A stretch of 64,000 nt of DNA, from the NCBI GenBank assembly GCA_004297725.1, contig SCUS01000172.1:19562-83561 (forward strand), read 5' to 3'. This document shows, piece by piece, positions 11,321 through 20,628 of the stretch. This DNA comes from Myxococcaceae bacterium. GTDB lineage: Bacteria; Myxococcota_A; Polyangia; Polyangiales; Ga0077539. Below the pieces are notes generated by a model. That model did not search any database, was not told where the DNA came from, and worked only from the letters and a program-made list of their open reading frames with translations. Positions within the stretch are counted from its first letter, which is position 1. Each line of letters starts with the position of its first letter. The position numbers and the translations under genes are program-made.

Positions 11321-11424
11321 ATCCCCAACCCCCCTCCATCCCTGATTCCCGGTCGTTTCTCGGGAGATTCCCCGGTGCGCGATCGTCGCCATCGGGGGAG
11401 CGCTTCGACTAGGATGCGCGCCGC

Positions 11425-12822
11425 ATGAGCACAGCGAGCACGTCCGAGGCGCCGGTCACCGAGGTGGTAAAGAAGGGGCACCCGAAGGGGCTCTACCTGC
11501 TGTTCGCGACGGAGATGTGGGAGCGCATGTCGTACTACGGCATGCGGGCGCTGCTGGTGCTCTACATGACCGGCGCGGCGGATCACGGGGGCTTCCACTG
11601 GAGCCGCGCGACCGCCCTCAAGATCTACGGCACCTACACCGCGCTCGTGTACCTGACGCCGCTCGCGGGCGGCTACATCGCCGACCGCTACCTCGGGCAG
11701 CGGCGCGCGGTGGTGCTCGGCGGCTTCCTGATGATGATCGGGCACTTCCTGATGGCGGTGCCCGGCGAGGTGGCCTTCTTCGCGGCGCTCACCTTCCTCA
11801 TCGTGGGCAACGGGTTCTTCAAGCCCAACATCAGCACCATGGTGGGCGGGCTCTATCCCCCCGGCGACGCGCGCCGCGACGGGGCCTTCACCATCTTCTA
11901 CATGGGCATCAACCTCGGGGCCTTCCTGTCGCCGCTGGTGTGCGGGACGCTCGGCGAGAAGCTCGGCTGGCACTGGGGCTTCGGCTCGGCGGGCGTCGGC
12001 ATGGGCCTCGGGCTCCTCACCTTCCTCGCGCTCAACAAGCGCCTCCTCGGGGACGTGGGCCTGGTCCCGGCGCCGCGCGGCGCGCAGAAGCTCGGGCCCC
12101 CGGGGGAGGGCGACTACCGCGCCCCCGGCGAGGTGCAGACCGAGACCGCGAAGCTCACGCCCGTCGAGCGCGACCGGCTGGGCGTCATCTTCGCCCTCGC
12201 GTTCTTCAACATCTTCTTCTGGGCCGCCTTCGAGCAGGCGGGCGGCCTCATGACCCTCTACACCGACACCAAGGTCGACCGTCACCTCTTCGGGATGGTC
12301 GTGCCGACGACGTGGTTCCAGTCCATCAACCCGATGTTCATCGTGCTGCTGGGGCCGCTGTTCTCGATGCTCTGGGTGCGCCTCGCCAAGGCCCGCCGGG
12401 AGCCCTCCACCCCGGCCAAGCTGGGCATCGGGCTGCTGCTCCTCTCCTTCGGCTTCGTGCTGATGCTCGGCGCCTCCAGACAGACCGCCGACGGCGGCCA
12501 GGCCGCGATGTTCTGGGTCGTGGGCGCGTACTTCTTCCACACCGTGGGCGAGCTCTGCCTCTCGCCGGTGGGGCTCTCCGCGGTGAGCAAGCTCGCGCCC
12601 GCCCGCTTCGCCTCGCTGATGATGGGCGTCTGGCTGCTCTCCAGCTTCGTCGCCAACTACCTCGCCGGGCTCATCGGGAGCTACTCCGAGCGCCTCGGGG
12701 AGTTCACCCTCTTCGCGACCATCGTGGGCGTCACCGCCGCCGCGGGCGCCGTGCTCATCGCCCTCAGCCCGGTGATCACCAAGAAGATGCACAACCCGCC
12801 GGTGGTCGTCCCCACCGCCTGA
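11425..12822 (+). CDS. POT-family proton-coupled peptide transporter
   Basis: A 465-residue inner-membrane transporter of the POT/PTR2 (DtpT-like) branch of the major facilitator superfamily, importing di- and tripeptides with protons. Family marks are ATEMWERMSYYGMRALLVLYM (seen in two pieces, with the ExxER-type motif at about 30-34), GGYIADRYLGQRRAVVLGG in the loop after helix 2, FFKPNISTMVGGLY, and FFNIFFWAAFEQAGG, the second POT signature. About 12-14 hydrophobic segments are present. The ATG at 11425 follows a short leader. It sits alone between two giant lipoprotein genes, with no evident operon partner. Confidence 0.95.
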   Translation: MSTASTSEAPVTEVVKKGHPKGLYLLFATEMWERMSYYGMRALLVLYMTGAADHGGFHWSRATALKIYGTYTALVYLTPLAGGYIADRYLGQRRAVVLGGFLMMIGHFLMAVPGEVAFFAALTFLIVGNGFFKPNISTMVGGLYPPGDARRDGAFTIFYMGINLGAFLSPLVCGTLGEKLGWHWGFGSAGVGMGLGLLTFLALNKRLLGDVGLVPAPRGAQKLGPPGEGDYRAPGEVQTETAKLTPVERDRLGVIFALAFFNIFFWAAFEQAGGLMTLYTDTKVDRHLFGMVVPTTWFQSINPMFIVLLGPLFSMLWVRLAKARREPSTPAKLGIGLLLLSFGFVLMLGASRQTADGGQAAMFWVVGAYFFHTVGELCLSPVGLSAVSKLAPARFASLMMGVWLLSSFVANYLAGLIGSYSERLGEFTLFATIVGVTAAAGAVLIALSPVITKKMHNPPVVVPTA

Positions 12823-12878
12823 TCCCGCTCCCTCAAAGCGCTTCACGGGCGCCGCCCGAGTCGTGCGATCCTCGCGCG

Positions 12879-15455
12879 ATGAGGCATCGACAGCTCGGAC
12901 TTCTGGTGGGTGCCGTGAGCCTCGCGCTCGCGTGCACCGATGGCAACTCGGTCGTCGGGGGCCCTCCCGATGCGGCCAGCGCGGACCTCGGTCCCACCGA
13001 CCTCGGTCCCACCGACCTCGGTCCCACCGACCTCGGCCCGATGGACCTCGGCGTCGATGTCCCCGACGTGCCCGTCGCGGTCGACGCGCCGGATGTTCCC
13101 GACGTGCCGGTCGACGTGCCCTTCGTCTGCACCGCCGACGCGCAGTGCGTGGGCCGCTCCGAGGGGGGCGTCTGCGACGTCGCCTCGGGTCGCTGCGTGC
13201 AGTGCCTCGCCTCCGCCGACACCTGTCCGTCGGGGCAGTACTGCGTCGCGGCCACCAGCACCTGCGCCCCGGGCTGCCGCTCCGACGAGGCCTGCCGCTC
13301 CGCCGGCGCCGACGGCGGCGCCGCCTCCCCCACCGCCCGCTGCGACACCACCACGCGCCAGTGCGTCGCGTGCCTCGGCAACGACGACTGCCCCCTCGGC
13401 AACCTCTGCGTGGGCAACCTCTGCGTCACCGGCTGCTCTCCCACCCGAGGCTGCCCCGCCGACCAGGCCTGCTGCTCCGGCGCGTGCGTCAACATCCAGT
13501 CCAACGTCGCCGCGTGCGGCGGATGCGACACCCGCTGCATGCTCCCCAACGCCGTCCCGGCGTGCATGAACGGCAACTGCGCCATCACGAGCTGCGCCCC
13601 CCCCTTCGCGGACTGCGACACCCGCGCGACCAACGGCTGCGAGGTCAACACCCAGAGCGACCTCGCGCACTGCGGCGCCTGCAACATGGCCTGCGCGCCG
13701 CGCCCCAACGCCACCGCGCGCTGCGCCGCCGGGGCGTGCGCCTACGAGTGCGTCACCGGCTTCTCGGACTGCAACGGCGACCCCTCCGACGGCTGCGAGG
13801 TCGACACCCGCGTCAGCGCCTCGCACTGCGGCCGATGCAGCAACGCCTGCTCGCTGGCCAACGCCACGTCGGCCTGCGCGGCCAGCGCGTGCACGGTGAC
13901 CGCCTGCGCCGCGGGCTTCGCCGACTGCGACGGCAACGCGCTCAACGGCTGCGAGGCCAACACCCGGAGCGACCTCGCGCACTGCGGCGCCTGCGGAACG
14001 TCCTGCGCGGCGAGGCCCAACGGCGCGCCGGTCTGCGTCACCGGGGTCTGCGGCGTCACCTGCCTCGCGGGCTACGCCGACTGCGACGGGGAGCCGGCCA
14101 ACGGCTGCGAGTCCAACACCCCGACCGACCTGCGCAACTGCGGCGGCTGCGGGCGCGCGTGCAGCAGCAACAACGCCACGGCCTCGTGCCGCGTCGGCGT
14201 CTGCGCCGTCGAGAGCTGCAACGCCGGCTTCGGCGACTGCGACGGGAGCCTCGCCAACGCCTGCGAGGTCAACCTCAACACCAGCAACGCCCACTGCGGG
14301 GCCTGCGGGCGCGCGTGCCTGCCGGGCGCCACCTGCACCGCCGGCGCGTGCGTGCTCGGGCCCTACGGCAGCGGCGCCGACGCGGCGCTCACGCCCACCT
14401 CGGGCACCGTCACCATCAACGTCGTGCGCTCGCCCGCGACCGCGGCGGCCGGGGGAACCACGGTCGACCTGACCGCGCCGACGGGCTTCTCCGTGGGGCA
14501 GATGGTGTTCCTGCACCAGACGCAGGGCGCCGGGGCGGGGAGCTGGGAGGTGCGGCAGATCGTGGCGCTGGCCGGGTCGCGCGCCACCGTCGAGGCCCCG
14601 CTCACGGCGGCCTACAGCAGCGCCGGGGCCAACCGCGCGCAGGCCGTGGTGATGCCGCAGTACAGCACCGTGCTGCTCACCGGGGCGACGCTGGTCGCGC
14701 CCGCGTGGGACGGCAACACCGGGGGCATCCTGGCCTTCGCCGCGCGAGAGAGCGTGCGGGTGATGAGCGGCGCCATCGTCATGAGCGAGCGCGGGTTTCG
14801 CGGCCACCCCCGGGTGAGCTCCAACAACCGGGCCGGCGAGCAGGGCGAAGGGGCCGCCGGGTACGGCGCGCAGAACACCATCCCCAACAGCAACGGCGGC
14901 GGCGGCGGCGGGCGCACGGGCTGCGAGTGCTGCTGGGCAGGCGGCGGCGGAGGGGGAGGCCACGCGAGCGGAGGCCTCGCCGGGAGCGCGGGCGGAGCGG
15001 TCTGCCAGCCGGGCGGCAACGCGGGCCTGGCGGTGGGCGTCGCGGCGCAGACGACGATGTTCTTCGGCGGGGCCGGGGCCAACGGCGGCGCCGACGAGGA
15101 CGGCTACGGCTCCGCCGGGGCCAACGGCGGAGGGATCATCTACGTGGCCTCGCCGGCGATCTCCGTCGAGAGCCCGGGGGCCATCCGCTCCAACGGGCAG
15201 ACGGGCAACAACGAGTACAACTACGCGGGCTGCGGCTCCGGGGGCGGCGGCGGCGGCGCGGGAGGAGCGATCTACCTGCGCGTGGGCGGCATCAACCTCG
15301 GGGCCTCGCTGGTGACCGCGAGCGGCGGCGTCGGCGGCAACGACCCGGGCAACTGCGGAACGGCCGGCGGCAACGGCAGCGTCGGGCGCATCACCGTCCG
15401 AGGATCGACCACCACCAGCGGCACCACCGCCCCGGCCTTCACCGCCGTACCCTGA
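12879..15455 (+). CDS. Large Cys-rich lipoprotein with Gly-rich C-terminal domain
   Basis: An 858-residue lipoprotein: signal ending VSLALAC (Cys about 18), an Asp linker made of DLGPT repeats and VPDVPVDV, then Cys modules such as CVACLGNDDCPLGNLC and CCSGACVNIQSNVAACGGC, followed by six or seven copies of a about 45-residue unit with ADCDGxxxNGCExNTxxDLxHCGACG (about 220-480). The last about 370 residues have no Cys array; they include VGQMVFLHQTQGAGAGSWEVRQI and a long Gly-rich stretch (SNGGGGGGRTGC, GGGGGGGHASGG) ending in a repetitive beta domain. Such C-terminal domains recur in large myxobacterial surface proteins. Function unknown. Confidence 0.85.
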   Translation: MRHRQLGLLVGAVSLALACTDGNSVVGGPPDAASADLGPTDLGPTDLGPTDLGPMDLGVDVPDVPVAVDAPDVPDVPVDVPFVCTADAQCVGRSEGGVCDVASGRCVQCLASADTCPSGQYCVAATSTCAPGCRSDEACRSAGADGGAASPTARCDTTTRQCVACLGNDDCPLGNLCVGNLCVTGCSPTRGCPADQACCSGACVNIQSNVAACGGCDTRCMLPNAVPACMNGNCAITSCAPPFADCDTRATNGCEVNTQSDLAHCGACNMACAPRPNATARCAAGACAYECVTGFSDCNGDPSDGCEVDTRVSASHCGRCSNACSLANATSACAASACTVTACAAGFADCDGNALNGCEANTRSDLAHCGACGTSCAARPNGAPVCVTGVCGVTCLAGYADCDGEPANGCESNTPTDLRNCGGCGRACSSNNATASCRVGVCAVESCNAGFGDCDGSLANACEVNLNTSNAHCGACGRACLPGATCTAGACVLGPYGSGADAALTPTSGTVTINVVRSPATAAAGGTTVDLTAPTGFSVGQMVFLHQTQGAGAGSWEVRQIVALAGSRATVEAPLTAAYSSAGANRAQAVVMPQYSTVLLTGATLVAPAWDGNTGGILAFAARESVRVMSGAIVMSERGFRGHPRVSSNNRAGEQGEGAAGYGAQNTIPNSNGGGGGGRTGCECCWAGGGGGGGHASGGLAGSAGGAVCQPGGNAGLAVGVAAQTTMFFGGAGANGGADEDGYGSAGANGGGIIYVASPAISVESPGAIRSNGQTGNNEYNYAGCGSGGGGGGAGGAIYLRVGGINLGASLVTASGGVGGNDPGNCGTAGGNGSVGRITVRGSTTTSGTTAPAFTAVP
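12983..13042 (+). repeat. 15-bp tandem repeat encoding DLGPT
   Basis: Three exact 15-base units (GACCTCGGTCCCACC) and one variant, in frame just after the lipoprotein anchor. Confidence 0.8.
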
Positions 15456-15479
15456 CGGTGCGGCGTCCGCGCCCTTGAC

Positions 15480-15511
15480 GGCCCGGCGGGTTCCGTGCGA
15501 GCCGCCGGGCC
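15480..15511 (+). terminator. Strong hairpin between two lipoprotein genes
   Basis: GGCCCGGCGG (15480-15489) pairs perfectly with CCGCCGGGCC (15502-15511) across a 12-base loop. It begins 25 bases after one stop codon and ends 19 bases before the next start. No T-run follows; terminator or mRNA-stabilising role is inferred. Confidence 0.5.
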
Positions 15512-15530
15512 ACTCAACGAGGTGCGTGTG

Positions 15531-17876
15531 ATGTGGTCCAATCGACGGTGGCTCCCGGTATCCCTGGCTCTTCTCCTGCCCGCGTGCGGGGGTGACGAGT
15601 CGCCCTTCGACACGATGCCCGAAGAGGACGCGGGCGAGATGCTCATGGAAGACGCCGGCCCCATCCCGACCTTCCCCGACCTGGGCGTCACCCCCGACCG
15701 CGGCTTCCCGGAGGATCAGGGCTTCCCCAGGGTCGACGTCCCGGAGTTCGACAGCGGCACCGGCTTCGACAGCGGCACCCGCTTCGACACCGGCGTCCGT
15801 GACACCGGCGTCCGTGACACCGGCGTCCGCGACACGGGCGTCCGCGACACCGGCCCGGCCGACACGGGCCCGGCCGACACGGGCCCGGCCTACGACCCCT
15901 GCGCGATGGGCTCGGTGATCGACCTCAACATGGCCGGCACCCTCGCCGGTCTGACCACCAGCTACACCGGCAGCAACACCATGGTCGGCGGCACCGCCCC
16001 GCTCCGCCCGGCGTGCGGCAGCGCGACGTCCATCGGCCACGAGGTGGTGCTCCGGTACACCCCGCGCGCCACCTCCCGACTGCGGGTCTCCACCAACAAC
16101 GACGGCACCACCGCGGGCTTCGACACGGTCGTCTGGGCGCAGCCCGCGTGCTCGTCGCTCCCGACGGGCAACGCCGGCCTCGGCTGCAACGACGACAGCG
16201 GCTCGGCGCCCCGCACGCTCGCCTCGACCTTCACCACCTCGGCGAACGTCACCGCGGGCACCGCCGTCTACATCGTCGTCGCGGGCTACCGCCCCTCCGG
16301 CACCCCGACGGGCACCTTCGCCCTCACCGTGACCGAGCTCGTGCCCGGGATGGCGGGCGCCGTGTGCGACCCGCGGGTGAGCTCCCCGCCGCCCTGCGCC
16401 GACGCGCTCACCTGCATCGCCGACGCGGGCTCGACCACCGCCGGCACCTGCATCGCCGACGGCACCGCGGGCGGTCGATGCCGCGCCACCGGGACGGCCT
16501 GCGACATGGGCCTCGCGTGCAGCGGCTCGGCCACCTCCACGGCGTCGCGATGCCGCGCGTCGGTGGCGGTCGGGGCCGCGTGCGACCCGGCGCGGGTGAC
16601 CAGCCTCTGCGCGACGGGCAGCACCTGCGTCACGGCCAACGGGTCGAGCACCTGCGTGGCCGACGGCGCCCGGGGCGGCACCTGCCGGGTCGTCGCGCCG
16701 CGCTGCGACGCGATGCTCACCTGCAGCACCATGACGGGCAGCGGCGTGTGCCGCGAGGTGGTGGCCGACGGCGCGTCCTGCGACCCGGCGGGGATCAACT
16801 CCGTGTGCCAGACGGGGCGAACCTGCGCGGCGTACTACGGCGCGGCCACGGGCACCTGCGTGGTGGACGGCAACGACGGCGCCCGGTGCCGCACCAGCGG
16901 GGCGGCCTGCGAGACGGGCCTGATCTGCAGCGGGACGGCGTCGTCGACGACCTCGCGCTGCCGCCCTCGCGTGGAGCTCGGCGCGGCGTGCGACCCGGTG
17001 GGGGAGCGCAACCTCTGCGCGACCAACTCGGGCTGCGTCTCGTCTCCGGTGGGCTGGACCTGCGTGGCCCTCGGCGCTCGCGGGGGCATCTGCCGCCCGA
17101 GCGGCACGCGCTGCGACAGCGGGCTCACCTGCATCACCGGGACGCCCAACGACTACTGCCGCGAGCGGCTGAGCAGCGCCGGCGCGATGTGCGACGCCGC
17201 CAACCAGTCGACCCTCTGCGCGACCAACTCGAGCTGCCTCGCGACCGCCGGGCAGACCGTGGGCGCGTGCACGGCCAACGGCACCGCCGCGGGCGCCGAC
17301 TGCCGCACCAGCGGGACGCGCTGCGACGCGGGCCTCACCTGCACCACGACCTCGGGCGCGGGCTGGTGCCGCCGGGCGTCCACCGCGGCGATGGCCTGCG
17401 ACTGGACCGGCCGGGTCACCTCCTGCCCGGCGATGACCGCGTGCGCCCCGAGCAGCGCGACCGCCGGCACCTGCGCCATGCAGGTGATGGAGACGGAGCC
17501 CAACAACAGCATCACGGCGCCGTCGCCGACCGTTAGCGCCAGCACGGTGTTCGCGGGCTCGGTCGAGGCCGGCGGCCGCGACTGCGTGGGGGTCGACCTC
17601 CCGATGGGCGCGTCGATCTTCGCCGACGTGCAGCTCCCGGCGACGCCCACCTGCGCGCCGGGTGGACCTGATCCCTTCCTCACGGTGTTCAACCCGATGG
17701 GTCGGCTGATCTCCTTCGAGGACGACTCCGCGGGCCGCGGCCGCTGCGCGGTGATCGACCCCACGGTGCGCCCGGAGCTCGCCCGCCTCGCCGCGGGTCG
17801 CTACGTCGTCTGCGTCAACGGCTACAACAACGCCGCCGTCCCGAACTACCTCTTCACCGTCGGCGTCGTGCGCTGA
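15531..17876 (+). CDS. Large Cys-rich lipoprotein with PPC-like domains
   Basis: A 781-residue lipoprotein with signal ending LALLLPAC (Cys about 18), an acidic linker rich in DTGVR and DTGPA, then a PPC-like beta domain (about 140-290; SRLRVSTNNDGTTAGFDTVVWAQ, VYIVVAGYRPSG). The middle is about eight repeats of 45-50 residues with GAxCDPxxxxSLCATGSTC and GGxCRxxGTxCDxGLTC. A second PPC-like domain ends the protein (ETEPNNS, PNYLFTVGVV). GAGGTG six bases upstream supports the ATG at 15531. It shares architecture with the genes at 8183 and 12879 but not their exact repeats. Probably surface-exposed; role unknown. Confidence 0.85.
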   Translation: MWSNRRWLPVSLALLLPACGGDESPFDTMPEEDAGEMLMEDAGPIPTFPDLGVTPDRGFPEDQGFPRVDVPEFDSGTGFDSGTRFDTGVRDTGVRDTGVRDTGVRDTGPADTGPADTGPAYDPCAMGSVIDLNMAGTLAGLTTSYTGSNTMVGGTAPLRPACGSATSIGHEVVLRYTPRATSRLRVSTNNDGTTAGFDTVVWAQPACSSLPTGNAGLGCNDDSGSAPRTLASTFTTSANVTAGTAVYIVVAGYRPSGTPTGTFALTVTELVPGMAGAVCDPRVSSPPPCADALTCIADAGSTTAGTCIADGTAGGRCRATGTACDMGLACSGSATSTASRCRASVAVGAACDPARVTSLCATGSTCVTANGSSTCVADGARGGTCRVVAPRCDAMLTCSTMTGSGVCREVVADGASCDPAGINSVCQTGRTCAAYYGAATGTCVVDGNDGARCRTSGAACETGLICSGTASSTTSRCRPRVELGAACDPVGERNLCATNSGCVSSPVGWTCVALGARGGICRPSGTRCDSGLTCITGTPNDYCRERLSSAGAMCDAANQSTLCATNSSCLATAGQTVGACTANGTAAGADCRTSGTRCDAGLTCTTTSGAGWCRRASTAAMACDWTGRVTSCPAMTACAPSSATAGTCAMQVMETEPNNSITAPSPTVSASTVFAGSVEAGGRDCVGVDLPMGASIFADVQLPATPTCAPGGPDPFLTVFNPMGRLISFEDDSAGRGRCAVIDPTVRPELARLAAGRYVVCVNGYNNAAVPNYLFTVGVVR
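15786..15890 (+). repeat. 15-bp tandem repeat encoding DTGVR/DTGPA
   Basis: Seven or so 15-base units (GACACCGGCGTCCGT, then GACACGGGCCCGGCC variants) in frame in the linker of the lipoprotein starting at 15531. Confidence 0.8.
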
Positions 17877-17894
17877 CCCCCCACCCCGCTGCCC

Positions 17895-18809
17895 TCACCG
17901 CCAGGGCAGCACGTTGCGCGGGTCGCAGGGGACGCTCACCTCCTGCTCCGTGACCCGAGCGATGTCCTCCCTCATCACGTCGATGCCCGCGCGCACCCGC
18001 CGCACCTCGTAGTGGAGGTGCACGTAGCCCTCCGCGCCGGTGTCTCCCACGAAGCCCACCACCGCGCCGGGCCGCACGAACATCCCCCGCGTCAGCCCCT
18101 GCGCCGCCGCGTCGAGGTGGCCGTACAGGATCAGGTAGGTCCATAGCGTGTCGCCCTCGCGCACCACCTGGCGGAGCAGCACCGTCGTCCCGAAGAGTCG
18201 CCCCACGTAGACCACCTCCGGGTCGCCCTGCTCGCCGCGCAGCGCCGCCACCCGGACGGGCGTCCCCCTCGGCTGCGGCAGGTCGACCCCGCCGTGGCCG
18301 GTGGCGCTGAGCCCGGCGCCTCGCCGCTGCTGGGAGTCGGGGCGGTCGAGGTCGTAGCCCGACGACACCGCGCGCCCGCCCGCAGTCGGAACCGGGTACA
18401 CGAAGCGGTCGTAGTCCTCGGGCACGTCGGGCCGTCGAGGGATGTGCTCGTAGATCACCCGCCGCCCGGTGCGCTCGGTGTGCACGTTGGTCGCCACCAT
18501 CGCGCCCTCGTCGACCACCGCCCCCGCGGTCGGCAGGCAGAACCCGTCCAGGTCGAGCTCCCCCACCGCGCAGCGCGGGTGCAGGCACTCGTCGGCGATC
18601 AGCACCCCGTCGCAGCGGGCGCCCTCGGGCTCGATGTGCGTGACCTCCGGCGCTCGCGCGCTCGTGGCCAGCGGGGCGACGGCCCGGTCGCGCGCGGGCA
18701 GCCACACCCACGGCGCCACCGCCAGGGCCACCCAGGGGGACCATCGCCTCGCACGCTTCGTCACTCCCTGCGCAACGCCGCTCACCCGCTCTCGCATTCC
18801 CGCCGTCAT
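17895..18809 (-). CDS. M23-family metallopeptidase
   Basis: A 304-residue protein with an N-terminal membrane anchor (WVALAVAPWVWLPA, about 27-40) and a C-terminal M23 (LytM-like) domain at about 150-290. Zinc ligands appear as GHGGVD (HxxxD) and HLH in VHLHYEVRR, with the second conserved block LYGHLD. M23 enzymes cut peptide cross-links of peptidoglycan in the periplasm. The region before the domain has Cys-containing CDGVLIADECLHPRC. Its ATG overlaps the HupE-like stop as ATGA, last in a four-gene coupled operon. The ligands look intact, so activity is likely. Confidence 0.9.
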   Translation of the reverse strand: MTAGMRERVSGVAQGVTKRARRWSPWVALAVAPWVWLPARDRAVAPLATSARAPEVTHIEPEGARCDGVLIADECLHPRCAVGELDLDGFCLPTAGAVVDEGAMVATNVHTERTGRRVIYEHIPRRPDVPEDYDRFVYPVPTAGGRAVSSGYDLDRPDSQQRRGAGLSATGHGGVDLPQPRGTPVRVAALRGEQGDPEVVYVGRLFGTTVLLRQVVREGDTLWTYLILYGHLDAAAQGLTRGMFVRPGAVVGFVGDTGAEGYVHLHYEVRRVRAGIDVMREDIARVTEQEVSVPCDPRNVLPWR

Positions 18810-19798
18810 CCCTGGCAGAGCGCCACGACCCGCTCGGTGAGCCACCACCCGCCCGCCACGCCCGAGAGCGCCGTCACAACCCTCGCCCCGCTCGCCCACC
18901 GGCCCGCCGCGAGGCGACCGAGGGTCGCCGCCGACAGCACCGCCGCGAGCTGCGCCAGCTCGATGCCCAGGTTGAAGGACGCCAGCGCGAGCACCCGCTC
19001 CCCGGAGCGCATCCCCGCCGCGCGGAGGGCGCCCGCGAAGCCCAGCCCGTGCACCAGCCCGAAGGCCGCCGGCAGCGCCCAGATGTTTACCCGATCGGGT
19101 ACTCCATCGCCCTCGGAGAGCGAGCGCCAGGTGTCCGCGGCCAGCAGCCAGATGCTCCCGGCGATGAGGGCCTCGACCAGGGCGGCGGACACCGGGACCG
19201 TGGTGAGCGCCGCGACGCAGAGGGTGAGCGCGTGGCCCGCGGTGAAGGACGACACCGCCACGGCGCGACGACGCCAGGAGCGCACCCGCACCAGCAGCAG
19301 CGCCAGGAAGAGCAGGTGGTCGAGGCCGGTCGCGAGGTGCGAGACGCCGAGGGAGACGAAGCCGCGGGCGGTGATCCACCAGGGCGCCGGGGCGGAGAGC
19401 GCGTCGGGGACCACCATCGCGGGAGCCGACGGGCGGAGCGTGCGGGCGAGGGAGCTCCCGTCGCGGCGGCGCACGTTCACCAGGGTCTCGTGGGCCGATC
19501 CGAGGCTGTCGACGGTGACCCCGTCGAGGCCCGAGGGGCCGCAGTCGACGCGCCACCGCCAGCGCTCGCCTCGCACCTCGGGCGCCCTCGCCGGGGCGTC
19601 GAGCACACGGCACCGCGCCGAGAGCGCGAAGGACCACGCCGCCCCTACCCGGGAGGGGTCGTCGTCGACGCGCACGCTCACGGTGACCGTCGCGTCGCGG
19701 GCCTCCTCCAGGGTGACCACCTCGGGGTCACGGCCGTGGGCGGGCGCGGCCCCGGCGTGAAGCAGCGTCGCGAGCGCGAGAGCGAGCGGGAACCTCAT
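18806..19798 (-). CDS. HupE/UreJ-family membrane protein
   Basis: A 330-residue protein: cleavable signal (LALALATLLHAGAAPAHG), an extracytoplasmic region of about 130 residues, then six to seven membrane segments. The family signature LGVSHLATGLDHLLFL begins the membrane part (about 165-180), followed by SFTAGHALTL and FGLVHGLGFAGAL, each with conserved His. HupE/UreJ proteins are metal (nickel or cobalt) permeases in characterised cases, but this long secreted-domain version is not characterised as far as I know. Coupled by ATGA overlaps to both neighbours. No hydrogenase or urease genes are nearby. Confidence 0.85.
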   Translation of the reverse strand: MRFPLALALATLLHAGAAPAHGRDPEVVTLEEARDATVTVSVRVDDDPSRVGAAWSFALSARCRVLDAPARAPEVRGERWRWRVDCGPSGLDGVTVDSLGSAHETLVNVRRRDGSSLARTLRPSAPAMVVPDALSAPAPWWITARGFVSLGVSHLATGLDHLLFLALLLVRVRSWRRRAVAVSSFTAGHALTLCVAALTTVPVSAALVEALIAGSIWLLAADTWRSLSEGDGVPDRVNIWALPAAFGLVHGLGFAGALRAAGMRSGERVLALASFNLGIELAQLAAVLSAATLGRLAAGRWASGARVVTALSGVAGGWWLTERVVALCQG

Positions 19799-20628
19799 CG
19801 CGAGGGTTCGCCTTCGAGGCGCAGCGGGAGGCGGGCGCGCAGCCGGTCGCGCACGCCGCGGTCGAGGGCCTCGCGCTGGTCGTCGCGCCAGTCGGCGACG
19901 AGGCGTAGCCCCGCCTGGGCGACGGTCAGCGTGGTGGGCGCGACCCTCGCGGTGATCCGCACCCGGTGGACGCCGAAGCGGGTCTCGAGGGGAGGCGACC
20001 ACGCGCCCACGGGCAGCTCGCGGAGCGCCTCGGCGAAGGCGCTGCCGTACTCCGAGGCGAGGCTGGCGTCGTTGCGGGCGATGGCCTCTCGGCCGAAGGG
20101 GGGAGCGTCGCCGAGGGAGGAGGGGTCGTCGCCGAGGGCGATGCGCTCCGAGAGGGAGGCCATGACGGAGGGCGCGTCGGAGGGGTGAAGGGCGAGGGAG
20201 ACGAAGACCTGGGTGAAGCTCACCCGGGCGGGGACCAGGTAGCGCTCGGGGTGGCGGGCGAGGGTGCGGGCGAGCTCGTCGGGCGTGGGATCCGGAGCGG
20301 CGGCCTCGTGGCGGAGGATCCACGCGGCGCGCTCGACGAGGCGCTGGCGGAGCACCGGGTCGCCCTCCCAGACGCGGCGGTCGAGGGCCTCCCGGTAGAG
20401 GCGCTCGTCGTCGGCCCAGGACTCCAGGCGGGCGCGGAGCTCGGCGGCGGAGGGCTCCCGGTGGAGGCTCGCGCGGAGCTCGTCGCGCAGGGCGCGGGCG
20501 GTGGCGCGAGGGGCCGTGAGCGAGGGTTGCGGGGTGGAGCGGGCGAGGGACTCGATGCCGAAGAGCGCGGCGCCCAGCGTGAGGAACCGCAGCGCCGGAG
20601 AGCGCCACAGCCGCCGGGCGAGCGTCAC
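19795..20628 (-). CDS. PpiC-like peptidyl-prolyl isomerase (parvulin/SurA type)
   Basis: A 277-residue protein with an N-terminal membrane segment (FLTLGAALFGIESLA), a helical SurA-like region with ARLESWADDERLYREAL and LVERAAWILRHE, and a C-terminal parvulin-like domain (about 130-235; ERYLVPARVSFTQVFVS, LGDAPPFGREAI, VGAWSPPLETRFGVHRVRI). Parvulins speed proline isomerisation in periplasmic proteins. Several active-site residues cannot be confirmed by eye, so it may be a chaperone only. GTG start overlapping the upstream carrier stop (GTGA). Confidence 0.75.
   Translation of the reverse strand: MTLARRLWRSPALRFLTLGAALFGIESLARSTPQPSLTAPRATARALRDELRASLHREPSAAELRARLESWADDERLYREALDRRVWEGDPVLRQRLVERAAWILRHEAAAPDPTPDELARTLARHPERYLVPARVSFTQVFVSLALHPSDAPSVMASLSERIALGDDPSSLGDAPPFGREAIARNDASLASEYGSAFAEALRELPVGAWSPPLETRFGVHRVRITARVAPTTLTVAQAGLRLVADWRDDQREALDRGVRDRLRARLPLRLEGEPSR

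Noticed and set aside
11236..12846. Long open frame opposite the POT transporter
   Set aside because: The product is a low-complexity Arg/Glu/His string typical of antisense frames in GC-rich genes; the POT protein on the + strand has clear family motifs.
12843..16040. Very long minus-strand frame across two lipoprotein genes
   Set aside because: Ala/Gly/Arg-rich shadow of the Cys-rich lipoproteins; no signal, no motif, crosses an intergenic hairpin.
18806..19798. Hydrogenase or urease accessory cluster suggested by HupE/UreJ
   Set aside because: No hydrogenase, urease or nickel-insertion gene is in the window.
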